From Fragum whitleyi (taxonomy: Eukaryota; Mollusca; Bivalvia; Cardiida; Cardiidae): 64,000 bases of DNA. The stretch spans positions 22,895,526 to 22,959,525 of the forward strand of contig OX411545.1 in NCBI GenBank assembly GCA_948146395.1, written 5' to 3'. Positions 29,001 to 44,000 of this stretch are shown in pieces. The notes beneath the pieces were generated by a model. That model searched no databases and had not been told where the DNA came from. It was given only the letters and a program-made list of their open reading frames with translations. The stretch's first letter is position 1, and every line of letters starts with the position of its first letter. The position numbers were made by a program, and so were the translations under genes.

Positions 29001-32000
29001 TAAAATAAATTATGACAATTAATCATGGCCATTGATATATCATTGAATCTGAATCAGACCATTCATGGGCATTAACTTTGATTGTAATAAGATCAAAGAA
29101 ATACTGAAATTTTTTAAAGTTCTTTGATTTTGATTCATGCCCATTAACTACCACGAACATTTATTCATGCCCAATATTATCCACTGAAGATGGCCATTAA
29201 TTACCAAACAGTAACGAATAATGGCCATTATAAAAATTCCTAAAAACCATTTGCTCTTTTAATTTTGAATCATGCCCATTAACTACCATGAACATTTATT
29301 CATGCCCATCAATCAACCATTGAAGATGACAATCAACCATTGAAGATGACAATTAAATACAAAACAGTAACAAATAATGGCTATTATAAAAAAAACTGAT
29401 TGGCATGACAAAAATCTTGACTATTACTTATGGCCATAAATATATATCATACAATTATGAATCAGATAATCCATGATCATTAACTTTATTTAATGGGGAT
29501 GAAAGGAATACAGAAAAGTTTTATTTTTTTTTTCTTTTTATTCATGAACATTTATTAAAGGTTATCACCCATATAAAGGACCATAATTAAATACCAAATA
29601 TGATAAATAATAGCCATAATAAAAAAGATCAAGTCATTAATTGGCATTGAAAAAAAAATCTGACAATTAATTCTGGCCATTCATATGCTGTTGAATTCTA
29701 AATCAGTTTATTCATGGCCCTTTACATTATTTGAAATGGGTATTAATTAATGAGAAATTAAATACAGAGTTAAAGCTTTAACTACTTTCATTTTGATTCA
29801 TGCCCATGACACAAACCATGAATAAGTCATTATACAAAGTCATGGCCAAGAGTACCAGTCTAAAAGTGACCGTGAATCCAGTCTATGGAAATCCAACATG
29901 GCTGCTGTTTTCAAACAAAATTTCCAGTTAAAATGTTTTTTGCCTTATTCTCTTGTACATTGGGAAGAATAGCAAGCAGAAGGTATGTAAAAAGCTGAAA
30001 TTTGATTATTTTAAATAGAATCTTGTACTGTTGGACTTAAAACAATTGATTAACAAAATATAAGACAAATTTTAAATGAAGCCTTCGAATTTGCAAAATT
30101 TGAAGAAAATAAGATTTTATTTTTTTTTAAGATTTTAGCAATAAATCATTTGTGCAAATATTCTCAAACCCCAATTAAACATTATAGCATCAATTTTATA
30201 GAAGATTTGTATGAGTAAGATCTGTCAAGTTGTTTAATGTTTGTAGATTCGTACTTATGAATTTTCAACCCTAGGAAACTAAAGATTACCAACATTGAAG
30301 GGGAAACAATAATGGGCATGATTTGTATTGATGACCATTAAAATAATAGGCATAAAAATTTTCCGTGGCCATCATTTTTGGTCCATGACTGGTATTTTCT
30401 CCCCATTGTTTGGCCATTAGAAAATTAATGCCCATTTACAACATTTAATGGGTAAACTTTAATGGTCATAATTTGTCTATTAAAAAAAGTTAAGTACTTT
30501 TTCATGGCCATTACTTGGCAAATATTTTGACCATTAATTTGTCATTTTATTTTTAATGCCCATTACATTTATTTCAGGGTTTATGGATAATGGGCATGGT
30601 ATAGCAGTGAAAATAAAATTCTTGCCAATTAATTTAAATTCATGCCCAGCACAATGTCGCTTTTAATGGCCACTGCCCATTAAAATGTGCCATGAAAAAT
30701 ATTAATGGGTCATGAATTTAGCAATTATACAAATTCATGGCTACCATTAATATTAACAATGGCTACCATTAAAAAATCGATGCCCATCAATAATTCATGT
30801 TTGTAATGGTAATTATTTCCCCAGTAATTACTCCTGAAAATCTAATGGTGTCCTTTCTCCTTTTATGGCCATGAATGACTTCTTTAATGGCCATAACTCT
30901 CCCATTAAATAATTTAATGTTAAATTCATGGCATCTTGATGGTTTATTAATGCCCAGCACAATGTCGCTTTTAATGGGTGAGGTTAATGGCTCAAGCCAT
31001 GAATTTTTCATGGCTGATTCATGGTTGATCTTGCAGTAGTGTCCTAAACCACTGGGCCAATCAAGCTGAACTTCGCAGGGATGTTCCTTGGGTGAAGCTC
31101 TTCAAAAGTTGTTAAAAGAATTTAAATCTATAAATAAATCTGGTTGTCAAGGCAACAGAAAGGCTGAAAATCGCGAAAATCTAAGATAAAATTCTTCTCC
31201 TCCTAAACCACTAGGCCAATTAAGCTGAAACTTGGCAGAGATGTTCCTTGGGTGAAGCTCTTCAAAAGTTGGTAAAATGATTTAATTTCATCAAAAACTC
31301 TGGTTTCCATGGTAACCAAAAGGTTGAAAAATGGCTGAAAATGGCCGAAAATCTAAGAAAAATTTCTTCTCCTCCTAAACAACAAGGCCAATCAAGCTGA
31401 AACTTGGCAGAGATAAACCTTAGGTGAAGCTCTTCAAAAGTTGTTAAAAGAATTTGATTTTATCAAAAACTCTGGTTTCCATGGTAATGGAAAAATGGCT
31501 GAAAATGGCTAAAAATCTTGGAAAAAAAACTTTTCCTCCTAAACCACTAGGCCAATCAAGCTGAAACCTGGCAGAGATGTTTCTTGGGTGAAGATCTTAA
31601 AAAGTTGTAAAAAGAATTTGATTTTATCAAAAACTCTGGTTTCCATGGTAATGGAAAAATGGCTGAAAATGGCTAAAAATGGCTTAAAATCTTTGAAAAA
31701 ATTCTTCTTCTCCTAAACCACTTGGCCAATCAAGCTGAAACTTGGCAGAGATGTTTCTTGGGTAAAGCTGTTCAAAAGTTGTGAAAATAATTTCATTTCA
31801 TCTAAAACTCTGGTTTTCATGGTAACGGAAAGGTTGAAAAATGGCTGAAAATCTTAGAAAAAATTCTTCTCCTCCTAAAACACAAGGCAAATCAAGCTGA
31901 AACTTGGCAGAGACGTTTCTTGGGTGAAGCTATTCAAAAAGTGTTAAAAAAATTTAATTTCATCAAAAACTCTGGTTTGCATTGTAACAGAATGGCTAAA

Positions 32001-35000
32001 AAATGGACAAAAATTGCTGAAAAATGTTTAAAAACTTCTTCTCTCCCTAAACCACTGGGCTAATTAAGCTGAAACATGGTAGGGATGTTCTTTGGGTGAA
32101 GCTCTAGCAAAATTGTAAAAATAATTGTATTCAATTAAAATCTATGGTTTACATGGTATTGGAAATGTTAAAATATTGCCAAAAATATCAGAGAAGGTTA
32201 ATCTTCGCCTTAACTATTTGGAATATCTCGTAAACATGGCAGGGATATTGTTAAGGTCTACGTCTACTAAACTTGAATTCAATTCCGTCATTGATAACTT
32301 TTTTTGCAATTAAAAAGAAAATCAAATTGCAGTAGTAGGAAATTAAAGTCTCTTTCTTTTAAATCCACCCTAAATGTACATCAGACAATTTCTGGTATTT
32401 ATAGCATTGTTGACAAGTTATGAGTTGACTTACTCAGGTGAGCAATATAGGACCATCATGGTCCTCTTGTTTTATTTTACAAGGGTGTTATTACACTAGT
32501 GGAATAACTATCTAAATGGGCTAGAAACAGATAGAATTGTTATATTTTTGTTGTGAAAAATTAATTGATGACATCATAATGTATTTGCTGATATCATTTC
32601 ACAATTGACGTTATTATTTCACAGAATAACTTGAATCAATAAATACCTGTAAACTCCTTTTTACCAAAAATGAAAAGGTCATATTATAGATACAATATCA
32701 AATTCGTGCTAAAAAAGACAAAATTTATAAAATGGCACAGCTTTGTTTTTACCTGTTTTTTGATGACTTGTTTAATAAATTTAGTATTAAATGACCACTC
32801 ATTCAATATCCTCTAATTGTCATTTACCCTTATGCTGCTGATTTTAAATTTTGTTTCTCCCAAAATGCGTACTTTTGGGACATTTACATTTCCAACAGCC
32901 TAATTCATATTTTTCCACAATAATGAAGTAGAATGTAGTGCAGGCTTATATCACAATGCACATCTGTGACGACTGATCTCAGTCTACACTGTCATCAAAA
33001 GCTTTTTGTCCAAAAGGAAAATTCAGTGAACTGTAGGAAAAGGATTTAGGCCTTAAGGATTTAGAACTAACCTAATTATATGAATATGCTTATCATGTCC
33101 ATACCAGGTGATAATTTTCATACCTCCATGGCAACAAAAAATACTCCAAATCTACTTATTATGCCCGCCTTTGAAGATAAGGGAGTATATTGCTTTGCAC
33201 TTGTGGGTTAGTCTATGCGTCCGTAGGTAAATCGAGCGGTCTGTCAGTCTGTCCATAGACCATTTCTTTTTGAGCATATTTCAAAAAGTATGCAAGCTAG
33301 AATCATGAAACTTCACAGGTCAATAGATTTCATTGAGGAGAAGTGCAGTGAGCAAGAATCATAACTCTACTCATTGTAATTTTGAGATATTGCTTTTTGT
33401 TAATTGACAAAGAATATACCATTGACCTGCTCTTATTGGTGACATAAATGTTTTACTAACATCTCATGGTAAATCAGTGTTCAATATTTCTCCAGGTTTA
33501 AAGACCTTGTGCAGAAACATCCTTGCTGAGCTACAAACAGTGTTAACCCCCAACCTACCTCAGGACCCAACATCCGACACTATGAGACAGTTTCTAGAAT
33601 ACATCTTTGTGTTTAAGGAGGAGGAAGGATCACAGGCTCTGAGTCTTCAAGAACAGACATTTCTCGCACAGAAGCAGTTACAGAAATATTACCTTGATAA
33701 ATACATCAAATCTAGAGCGGTATGTTATGTTTTGTCATTTTTGGAGTAAAGGTAGCAGACCCTTAATAGTTCCACAACATTTCCGAGCACATGATCTTTC
33801 ACAGTGTTAATTGAGATTTCCCTAATGAAACTCATTAGGAAACTTCAGTTAATGCTGGTAAAGTTTATGACTGCAGAAACATTGCGGATCTATTACAGGT
33901 CCACTACCTTGATTTAAGTTGAAATGTTGAAAATGACTGAAAATTAAGTTAGCTACTACTCATGCCTTTTAAGCTTAATGCTTTCCAAATTTGAGAAATA
34001 GGTACTAAAATTAAGCTTTTATTCAAAATTTAAATCCTTGAATTAGAGTAACAGTATGATGGCTGTGCAATTATTTGATTGAAGTATTTTAGTAAAAAAG
34101 ATCACTTTTATACTGTTTAATGTTCTTCTTTTTCAGTCAAAAGAGTCACTCCCTTACCTCACATTTGCTCTACATAACCTTACCTACACATTAAGTAAGC
34201 TAACTGACATTGGACAACCAGCTTACACAATTGACAACGACTTCTTCTACCTGTCTGCTGAACTTGTGCCAGCTAATCTACTCATTGACATGACTGTAAC
34301 ACGTCCGAGGGTCGCTGTTGATATGATGTCATTGACATCATATGATCCTGGTTTGTGTGAGGCTGCCACTATTCCTGTACAGGTTAGCTATTCCCTTAAC
34401 CCATGTCTTTTATTCAACAATTTGGACGGCTCGTAATGAAAAAAGGTTACAGAAGGCTTTAAAGAGTGAGTCCCAGTTGAACAGAAACTGTCCCATATGA
34501 TAGAAAATTATTTGGGAAAGGAGAAATAACAAGCCTCTTTTTCAACAATATCTTCAGGATGAATAGTTACAAGTAATTTCTTCTTTAATGTAAAATTTTG
34601 GGACTGTATAGAAAAGGAACTAATATCCTTTGTATTCTGTTTATATATGTGACCTGTCACTCGAAAAAGGGTCATCTCGGAATTCCATGAAATAAAATCG
34701 CGAAAAAAAGAAACAGTTCAGATAGAGGTTAACTGGCATCATAATTTTTTTATTTTTTTTAACTTAAGGATAACACAATAAAGGGTCGAATGACTCTTAT
34801 TTCCATTGTGGTCCTAACTCATTCCAGTTCTTATCCTATACATAGAGAGAGTCAATGGTTTCTAACCACTGCTGCCCATTTTTACAGCTGGGTGGACTGA
34901 GGCCCTGTCTGTATAGTGTCCTGCCCAAATACACTACCCACCTTTGGTGGGGCTCAAACTCGCAACATCCAGGTTACGAGTCAAAGGCGCTTACCACTCG

Positions 35001-38000
35001 GCCAACGAGCCAGACAAAGGGACCATCTGGGTAGCACTTAAAAAATTATGTTTCAAAATTTCAAAAATTCTTTCACAGGAAGGTTAATTGATCATTCTAG
35101 ATGCAGAAAATGAGTAAAGTGTGAAAGATACTACCTTAGTCTGACTAGGGTCGAAACTTTACGTGCTACCCAGATGGTCCCTTTTGGCATGATGGGTCTC
35201 ATATATGTAAATATGTATATGCAAAAAAGGGACTGTGTTAAATGGCCTATACTTTGTAGGGATATCATTTCAATGACATAACATGTTTTTAAACATTTTC
35301 TTTTCAGACTACTGTGTTCAAAGAAAACCCCTACTTCTGGGGTCAATTTGGGGACAGAATAACCTCCTATGTGCCTGTGTTTGAGTTTGGGGACGCAAAA
35401 TTAGGTGGTGATACCATCACTTTCAGACTGGAAAATAAAGTGACACCTCAATGCACGTAAGTGTTTCCTTTGCTAGATGCATATTTTCATATCCCAACAT
35501 TGATAAGATTGGGGCACATTGTTTTACCATCATCTGTCTTTCCATCCATCCATTTGTCAGTCTGTCTACAGTCTGTCCATCTGCAAAACTTAACTTAAAC
35601 ATTCAAAATTGTCAATTACTTTAAGCATTTTCACAATAAGTTGCTTGCATTTGGCATGATAATAGGTCTTACCATTGTACTCTTGAAGATACTAAGCTCA
35701 ATGAGTTTAATTAAAATGCATTTAAGGGGATAAAAAATGGCCAGTTAGTTCATGATCATAGGATTTTTATAATAGAATTTTTAAATTTTAGTATTTTTTT
35801 TTTTTTTTTTGAAATCCAATAATTACAAAAGAGCTTGTTGCATTCATGATTAATACCTGAATGGATTGTCTACTCCTGACTTATCCATGCAGATGGAAAT
35901 TTGTTCAAGGCTCAAAAGATGTTGTATTTCAAATTGATCGAGACAAATCCAAAATTAGGAGATATTTTCTGACAGTGGGTTATGTTACCCAAGCCATATC
36001 AAAACACATGACCATTAAGTTAAAGAAATATAAGATTTGACGCCCCCGACATTGTGAATCTGCTCCTTAGTGAATTACCCCTGTGTGTTTAATCACCTGA
36101 AGCAACTAAGACGTTACTTTGATAGAAATTAAATTTTCTTTGCCAACTGATTAAATATTTTACTTTTTACATGCAAAACCCTGGAAATTTTGTGCTTTAA
36201 TTTCTGTTTTCTCAAAACTTTCTGAACACCCTATATATTTTCTAAACTGTGATAACATTTGTCAACTTTTTAAGGTCATTTGCTAAATTACAGACTACGG
36301 GCCTTGTTTACTAAACATCTCAAGATAATTTTTTGCGCAAGTCAAAAATTTGTATTGCTTCTACAGTGGTAACTAATTAGGAATTCTGCCATGCATCATC
36401 TCATTGAAATCGTCTTCCAAAGATGATTCCAATGAGATATTGCAAGGCAGAATCTAACAATAAATGAAATCACCAGGAACAATTTTTATCTTGACTTATG
36501 ATTATATTTTTAGTAAGAACTTTAGTAAAATGGGCCCAAGGTCTCAAACACGAAGAGAAAACGCTAAAAAGATAATTGAGCCTGTGCGTGAGATTTCCAA
36601 CAATTTCAAATATGCGCAAAGCAAAGACTCTGACTAGCCTGTACATTTGCACAGTCTGACCTGAGTCTATTCTATGCCCTTAGTAGATATAAAAGGTCTC
36701 AAAGTATCAGAAGACCATAAGGTATCTTTATATTTAAAGTATAAGGCTGTCTATGCTGCTCAATGTTTACACCTCACTGGTTTCATTTTGTGATCACCAG
36801 TAGCATGCAGCAGGGTAGCCTACAATTCTTTGTCTGGAGCATAAATCTGTCTCCTTATATCCCATTGACTTCAAAATTAGCATTTGTCTTCCTCTAATAA
36901 TTATGGAGTGCAATGCATAAGAATCATAACTCTTACTTGTAATTTATATCTACTCTACCTAGTTATTAGTCCCCTACCGGTGTTCACACCGGAGGGGACT
37001 ATAGGTTTGCCCTCCGTCTGTCCGTCCGTCTGTCTGTCCGTCCGTCCGTCTGTCCGTCCGTCCGGCCGTCTGTCCGCTCAAATCTGGATCCTGCGATAAC
37101 TTAATAACTAAGCAAGCGTTTTTGATGAAAGTTGGTATATGATTAGATGGCAATGTGTAGATTATGCACATCAATTATTTTTTGTTTTTCGACTTAAATT
37201 GAGGTTGCTATGGTTACAGAAATATTGAAAAAATGGCCAAAAATGGGATCCTGCGATAAGATAATAACTAAGCAAGCTAGTTTGATGAGACTTGGTATAT
37301 GACTATATGGCAATGTGTAGATTATGCACATCATTTTATTTTTGTTTTTAGACTAAAATTGTTGTTGCTATGGTTACGGAAATAGTGAAAATATGGCAAA
37401 AAATGGATCCTGCAATAACTTAATAACTAAGCAAGCTAACTTGATGAAACCTGTTTTAAAATGTAGAAAACATTATAAGCCATGTTAGTCAGGGTGGTGA
37501 TGCAGCAGTATTAATCACCTCCAGTGAAAGTTCTCATTTCTTACCAACAAGACTGAAGAAAAACATCTTGGATCAGACAAGGTAACTGTTATTGATACTA
37601 TTTCTTGCATCTGTCTATTGCTTCCATGAATTGTATAGTGGGCACAGCAGAGACAACAACTCATGTAAGTCTTGTTTAACCCTTTAATAAGACCTGGTTT
37701 TGACGTCCCTGATAGAATTGGCGTGGGAAAACATTGAGACAAACAAAGCCGGTAGGGGACTTATGCCCATGTCCAACATGGCTCTTGTTTCCCTTTGTTG
37801 TTCATCATACATGGACATCCAGCAGTGTAACAGACTGATGATGTATCTTAACCCTTTGCTGTTTAATCCTTGCTTTTTACGGGCCTGTGATTTTATGATT
37901 GAGAAAACATTGTGAAAAAAGAAGAAATTGCTTCTGACAAGCAATTTCTTCTTTTTTCACACTATTTTCTACCCTACTGAATGGTTATTTTTCAAATTAA

Positions 38001-41000
38001 ATCCACTTTTAATTTTCATCTGCAAAACCTTTGAATTTGGACAGGTCCAAAACTTTGTAAAACAGGAAAGGGGTAATTAAGGCAGATTTTCTATTGTTAT
38101 TTATTTGTAGATATTTTTTATTAAGAATTGAATTTGAAGATTTTTGAATGAATGAAACCATGGATTAATGTTTCTCTTCACAGTTTGTTAGTTGAATTAC
38201 AGTCTTAACAAATAAGGTAGTGGACCCGTAATAGTTCTGCAACATTTTGGAAGTCATGAACTTAAACAATGTTATCCAAGGTTTCCTAACAATTTTATTA
38301 GGAAACCTCTTGTGGCCCTGTGAAAGAAAATAATCTCCCAAAGGCTGCGGATCTATTACAGGTCAATTACCTCAATTGTTTACACTGTTGATACCCCTAA
38401 GATTGTGCACACCAGAAGTATATACAACTATTGTTTTAATATTCTTAGAAAATGAAATGAATAACAAATCAATGAATTTTAGTGACAGGCAAATGTTGTA
38501 GACCCAAATCAAACTGCTCATTAAGGTAATTTGGAACTTTAACAATCTTGACTACCTTTTTGAACCATGTTTAAGTTCATTACTTCTGAAATGTTGCAGA
38601 ACTTTTACGGGTCCACTATCTTAAGTGACAGTTGGATCTTGAACCACAATGTTTGTTTTGACCTGTCTGTCGGAATACTTAGGCTCAATACAAAACAGAG
38701 ATTCTTCAGGGCCTGATATTATAAAACTTTTCTCATTCTCAAATCATAATTTACTCAAATTTCAAATAAAGATTTAAGCTGTAATTCTGTTCAAATATGG
38801 TAATAAATGTATGAATATTAAAGATATTATCAATCAGTTGTTATCTCTTACAACTTAATAATATCCTCCTCAATGCTCATACAGTTATTTAAATTCTAAG
38901 TTGAGAAAATTCTTAGTTGAGAATGAGAAAAGTCGAGCCCAGATGTCAGAACAAAAAAAATTTTAACTTCTTATGTTTTGTCTATCATCAGAGATGAGAC
39001 TCCAACATATGAGGAAGGGGACACCAACAAGATGATCTATATACTGTTTGATAGAAAGTTTGCGGAGGACGACATTCTCATATTTATCAGACCAAACACA
39101 ACTGAACTGGTAATATACTTAGAGGATATTGAATGAGTGGTCATTGAATACAGAAGTTAACTGTTATTGGAGTCATCTATCAATAGATAAAAAGTAGGCT
39201 TTGCCGAGTTTTTATCTGTTTTTAGCTCCACTGGCTGAAAGCCACTGGGGCTATTGTCATGGCGTTGTGTCCGTCGTGCGTCCGTCCGTCCGTCCGTGCG
39301 GTCGTAAACTTTTCTTTAAAAATCTTCTCCTCAGAAACTACTGGATGGATTTCAACCAAACTTCACAGGAATGATCCTTGGGTGACCCTCTTTCAAAGTT
39401 GTTCAAGAAATTTTGATCCAATGAAAAACATGGATTTAATGGGCGTGGCTAATTTCCAAATATGGTAAAAAGTGAGTTTTCTCAGATTCTAATCAATGGA
39501 TACCAATTAAATTTTACATGGATGATCCCTGGGGGACCCTTAATCAGTCTACAAAAAATCATTGTGATCGGATGGAAAATATGTTTTTTATAGGCGGAGG
39601 TCATTTCTCTGTATGTTATATAGTAGAAACTTTGAAAATCATTTTCTCAGAATGTAAGTGATGGATATCAACCAAATTTCACTGGAATGATCCTTGAGTG
39701 ACCCTTTATCAGTGTACCAAAAATTTTTTTGATTGGATGAAAAATATGCATTTTATGGGCGGAGGTCATTTCTCTATATGTTATATAGTGGAAACTTTGA
39801 AAATCATTTTCTCAGAGTGTAACTGATGGATATCAACCAAATTTCACTGGAATGATCCTTGAGTGACCCTTTATCAGTGTACCAAAAATTATTGTGATTG
39901 GATGAAAAATATGCATTTTATGGGCAGAGGTCAATTCTCTATATGTTATATAGTGGAAACTTTGAAAATAATTTTTCAGAATCTGATATTTGGATATCAA
40001 CTTAATTTCACTGGAATTGTCCTTGAGTGACCCTTTATCAGTGTACCAAAAATTATTGTGATTGGATGGAAAATATACATTTTATGGGTGGAGGTCAATT
40101 CTCAATATGTTAAATAGTGGAAACTATGAAAAACATTTTCTCAGAATGTAACTGATGGATATCAACCAAACATTTTTGGTATGATCTTTGGGTGACCCAT
40201 TATCATGCAGCCAAAAATTATTTTGATTTGATGAAAAATATGTCTTAATAGCAGAGGTCATTTCTCTATCTGTTATATAGTTGAAACTTTGAAAATCATT
40301 TTCAACATCAGTAGAACCCCAAATATCTAAAAATCTAGTCAAAACATTTATTTGCCTTTACAAGAATTTCAAGCCTGTGGAGCGACTCAAGCCATTCATG
40401 GCTTTCTAGTTAGATGACAAATAAAGTAAATTTGGTATTTTATGAGCATAAATTTGATTTTCTTTTTGTAGTATGACCTTAATTTTTGCTTCGATACAAG
40501 GAAACTCTGGATATTTATCTATTCAAGTTATTCTGCAAAGGTGTTTGCAATTTGAACTCAATGCATTTTGACGTCATTATCATAACGAAAATTTGAAGTT
40601 GCTATTCTGTCTTGGCTCATTTGCATAGTTATTCCTCTAGTTTAAAAACACACTTGCAACATCAAAAATATTTAATAGGATTATTTCACACCCACTACAT
40701 AGGTCATATAAGATTTAACCCTTGTCCTGCTGAATTAAAATCCTCTTACAAAATTGCACTCATATCAAAGTACTGAATGCCCTTTTATCCAACGATGTAG
40801 TACAATCGTTCTTTTTGAAAATTAATTTCAAGAACAACCCTGACTTGAAAGGGAACAAACAGGTGGTGAAGACTAAGATCAGACTGCACATAGGTGTAGG
40901 TTGAACTTTGTCTTAACCTCCTGCTAAAGCAGGAATTATCCGGTTTCAGCATGACAAGGTTAATGCTCATTCTATTGTTGATATGAAGTGAACCTTTGTC

Positions 41001-44000
41001 ATATCTCTCTTGTTTTTAAGATATTTACTTCAAACTTGGCAGGTCTGTTTACTATTATAAGAGCTACGCATACAATCAAGGGGGGTAACTCTTGATACAT
41101 TTTTTTAAAAACCATACCTCATTTGAGATCTAGACCAATTTTTTTCATTATCCTGCACCTGCACCTTTTAAAGACTTAGATTTTCATAAGCCTTCAAAGG
41201 TTACTGTACATTGATATTTTCTTCTCTGTCTGTCCATACCTATGTTTTTGCATCCACATCTTGTTAACCCAAATCTAAAATATTTGTGGTAAGATTGGAT
41301 GAAATTTTCACAGAATGGTCCTAAATACTAGACATATTGTTAGGGTTTGTTGATGTTACATGGCAGCATATATTTGGAGACTGGCACATTTGTTTTCTAT
41401 TTTGTATTATCAAGCACATACAATGCTCTTATATTGATTCAGTGTTTCAGGATAAAATTTTCAGAAGTGTTTTATTAATTTTATAAATTTGCATCACTAA
41501 ATATGATGAACTTGTTTGCCATTCTCAGTCACAATTAAAAAAGATTATTTAATTATTAGGCCTTTGTTTCACTACTTGAAATGTGTACAAAGCAAAGCCT
41601 GTGACCAGAGTTTTCACTATGTACTTTGTAGATATCCTAATTCTTCTTAAAGGGGTTAATAAATACATGCATATGTATTTTGTATATTTGCCATTTGGCA
41701 AGTAAACTCTGAATGCCTTTTTATGTGAGGTCTAAGACTAATGGCTCAGTTTCTGTTGAGAGTCAAAAGACAAACTAGCCCTACATTGGAGATTAAACTC
41801 TTCATGATTTGGTACCCCTCTTTACAATCACGCAGCCTTTAAAGTGTGGTACCATTTTAAATGAGCATATGCGTGAGATTTCCAACAATTTCAAAAATGC
41901 CCAAAGCAAACACTCTGACCAGCCAGTGAAACCGCACAGTCTGATCAGAGTCTTCACTATGCGTTTAGTAGATAGATAAGGTCTCAAAGGATCTGTATAC
42001 CATCAGGTAACTTTATATTACAGTATATGGCTGTCTACGCAACTCAATGTGCCCCTCACAAACTTTTCAAATTGTTGGAAATGTCATGCACAGGCTCAAA
42101 TATTGATCAACATATCATATCATCCTGAATGTAGGGCGCCAATTTTCTTTTTCTTCTACAGATATACACTGTGTACATGAATGCTGAGGTGAAGCCTGAT
42201 ATTGAAGAGAACCTGTATGAATACACAACACCGATGGTACGGGACGAGAGCTATAATCTGGAGGATGGATACAAACTGCTGGTCAAGGCATCAGATTACA
42301 CAAGTACTGGAAAGATCTGGATTGGACTTAAACCAAATCTGGGTAATATTAACAAACTAAAATAGTAGAGAAGAAATTGTAAAAACTAAAAATTTTATCA
42401 AAAAATTGCCACAATTGGGTCAAAGATGAAAGAAACTATATGAAACTAGTGTGATCAAAATCATTCAAAATGGAATGTTGAATGAAAATGTGTAGTGTTT
42501 GTATTATTTGTACATTTGCTTTCATATTGTCAAAAGGGTAAAGCATGGGTGTGTAATTCCGATGCTTGACTTGTCTAACTCGGGCTTTTCTACCTACAGA
42601 CAAGACCCTTTTCAAGGAAACTTGTCCATGGACAAGTAAACACCAGGGCAAATCTTGGAATTGCCCTAAACAGAATATTTCATACTCTTAATTTTTCTTA
42701 ATTTGCACAGTTTAAGAGCTTTTAGAATTGTCCAAATTTGAAAATAGTGCAAAGGACAATGAAGACTTATATTGTAGGCCCTATAACAAAAAAAAGAAGA
42801 AACAAAAAATAATAGTCTCAAATAGTGGAATAAAAATTAAAAAAAGAAATGTTTCCATTACTTAAGGTCTGAATGATTATACCTTTCAGAGAACTCAGAT
42901 GACAACAGTTTACTGTTCCGTTCATTTTGTGCCAATGTTACGAGCGTGAGCTGCCTATCCTGGGTGGCAGGTGATGATGGAGAATATTACTGGGACAAAG
43001 ATATGTGTACAGTAGGTATTTTATACATTAAGATGGCCTAGTGGGAAACAGCTGTAATTGCCTTTATGTTTATAGGCAGTTAATTGATGTTTTACATCTA
43101 GTCATTGAATGTGAAAATGTAACTTAAAATATCCATGAGTACCCATTAATTTAAACTTGTTACTCCACTGTAAGGGGAAATAATTTTACTTGTAGAAACA
43201 AAATATTGGTGTTGAATGTGTATTTATAGGGGGATAATTATTGGAATAATTTTTAGCTCCACTGGCTGAAAGCCACTGGGGCTATTGTCATGGCGTTGTG
43301 TCCGTCGTGCGTCTGTCCGTCCGTCCGTCCGTGCGTGCGTCCGGTCGTAAACTTTTCTTTAAAAATCTTCTCCTCAGAAACTACTGGATGGATTTCAACC
43401 AAACTTCACAGGAATGATCCTTGGGTGACCCTCTTTCAAAGTTGTTCAAGAAATTTTGATCCAATGAAAAACATGGATTTAATGGGCGTGGCTAATTTCC
43501 AAATATGGTAAAAAGTGAGTTTTCTCAGATTCTAATCAATGGATACCAATTAGATTTTACATGAATGATCCTTGGGTGACCCTTTATCAGTCTACAAAAA
43601 ATCATTGTGATCGGATAGAAAATATGCATTTTATGGGCGGAGGTCATTTCTCTATATGTTATATAGTGGAAAATTTGAAAATCATTTTCTCAGAATGTAA
43701 CTGATGGATATCAACCAAATTTCACTGGAATGATCCTTGTGTGACCCTTTATCAGTCTGCAAAAAATCATTGTGATTGGATGGAAAATATGCATTTTATG
43801 GGCGGAGGTCATTTCTCTATATGTTGTATTGTGGAAACTTTGAAAACCATTTTCTCAGAATGTAACTGATGGATATCAACCAAATTTCACTGGAATGATC
43901 CTTGAGTGACCCTTTATCAGTCTACAAAAATCATTGTGATCGGATTGAAAATATGCATTTTATGGGCGGAGGTCATTTCTCTATATGTTATATAGTGGAA

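Noticed and set aside
28614..31041. Regulatory super-array or origin made of TAATGGCCATTA motifs
   Set aside because: The perfect CACTA ends and 3-bp target duplication explain the block as a transposon; regulatory use is not excluded but has no support.
36884..37174. Arg/Thr/Asp- or Ser/Val/Cys-rich frames on both strands
   Set aside because: Translation of the CCGT/CTGT microsatellite in pearl-like element F.
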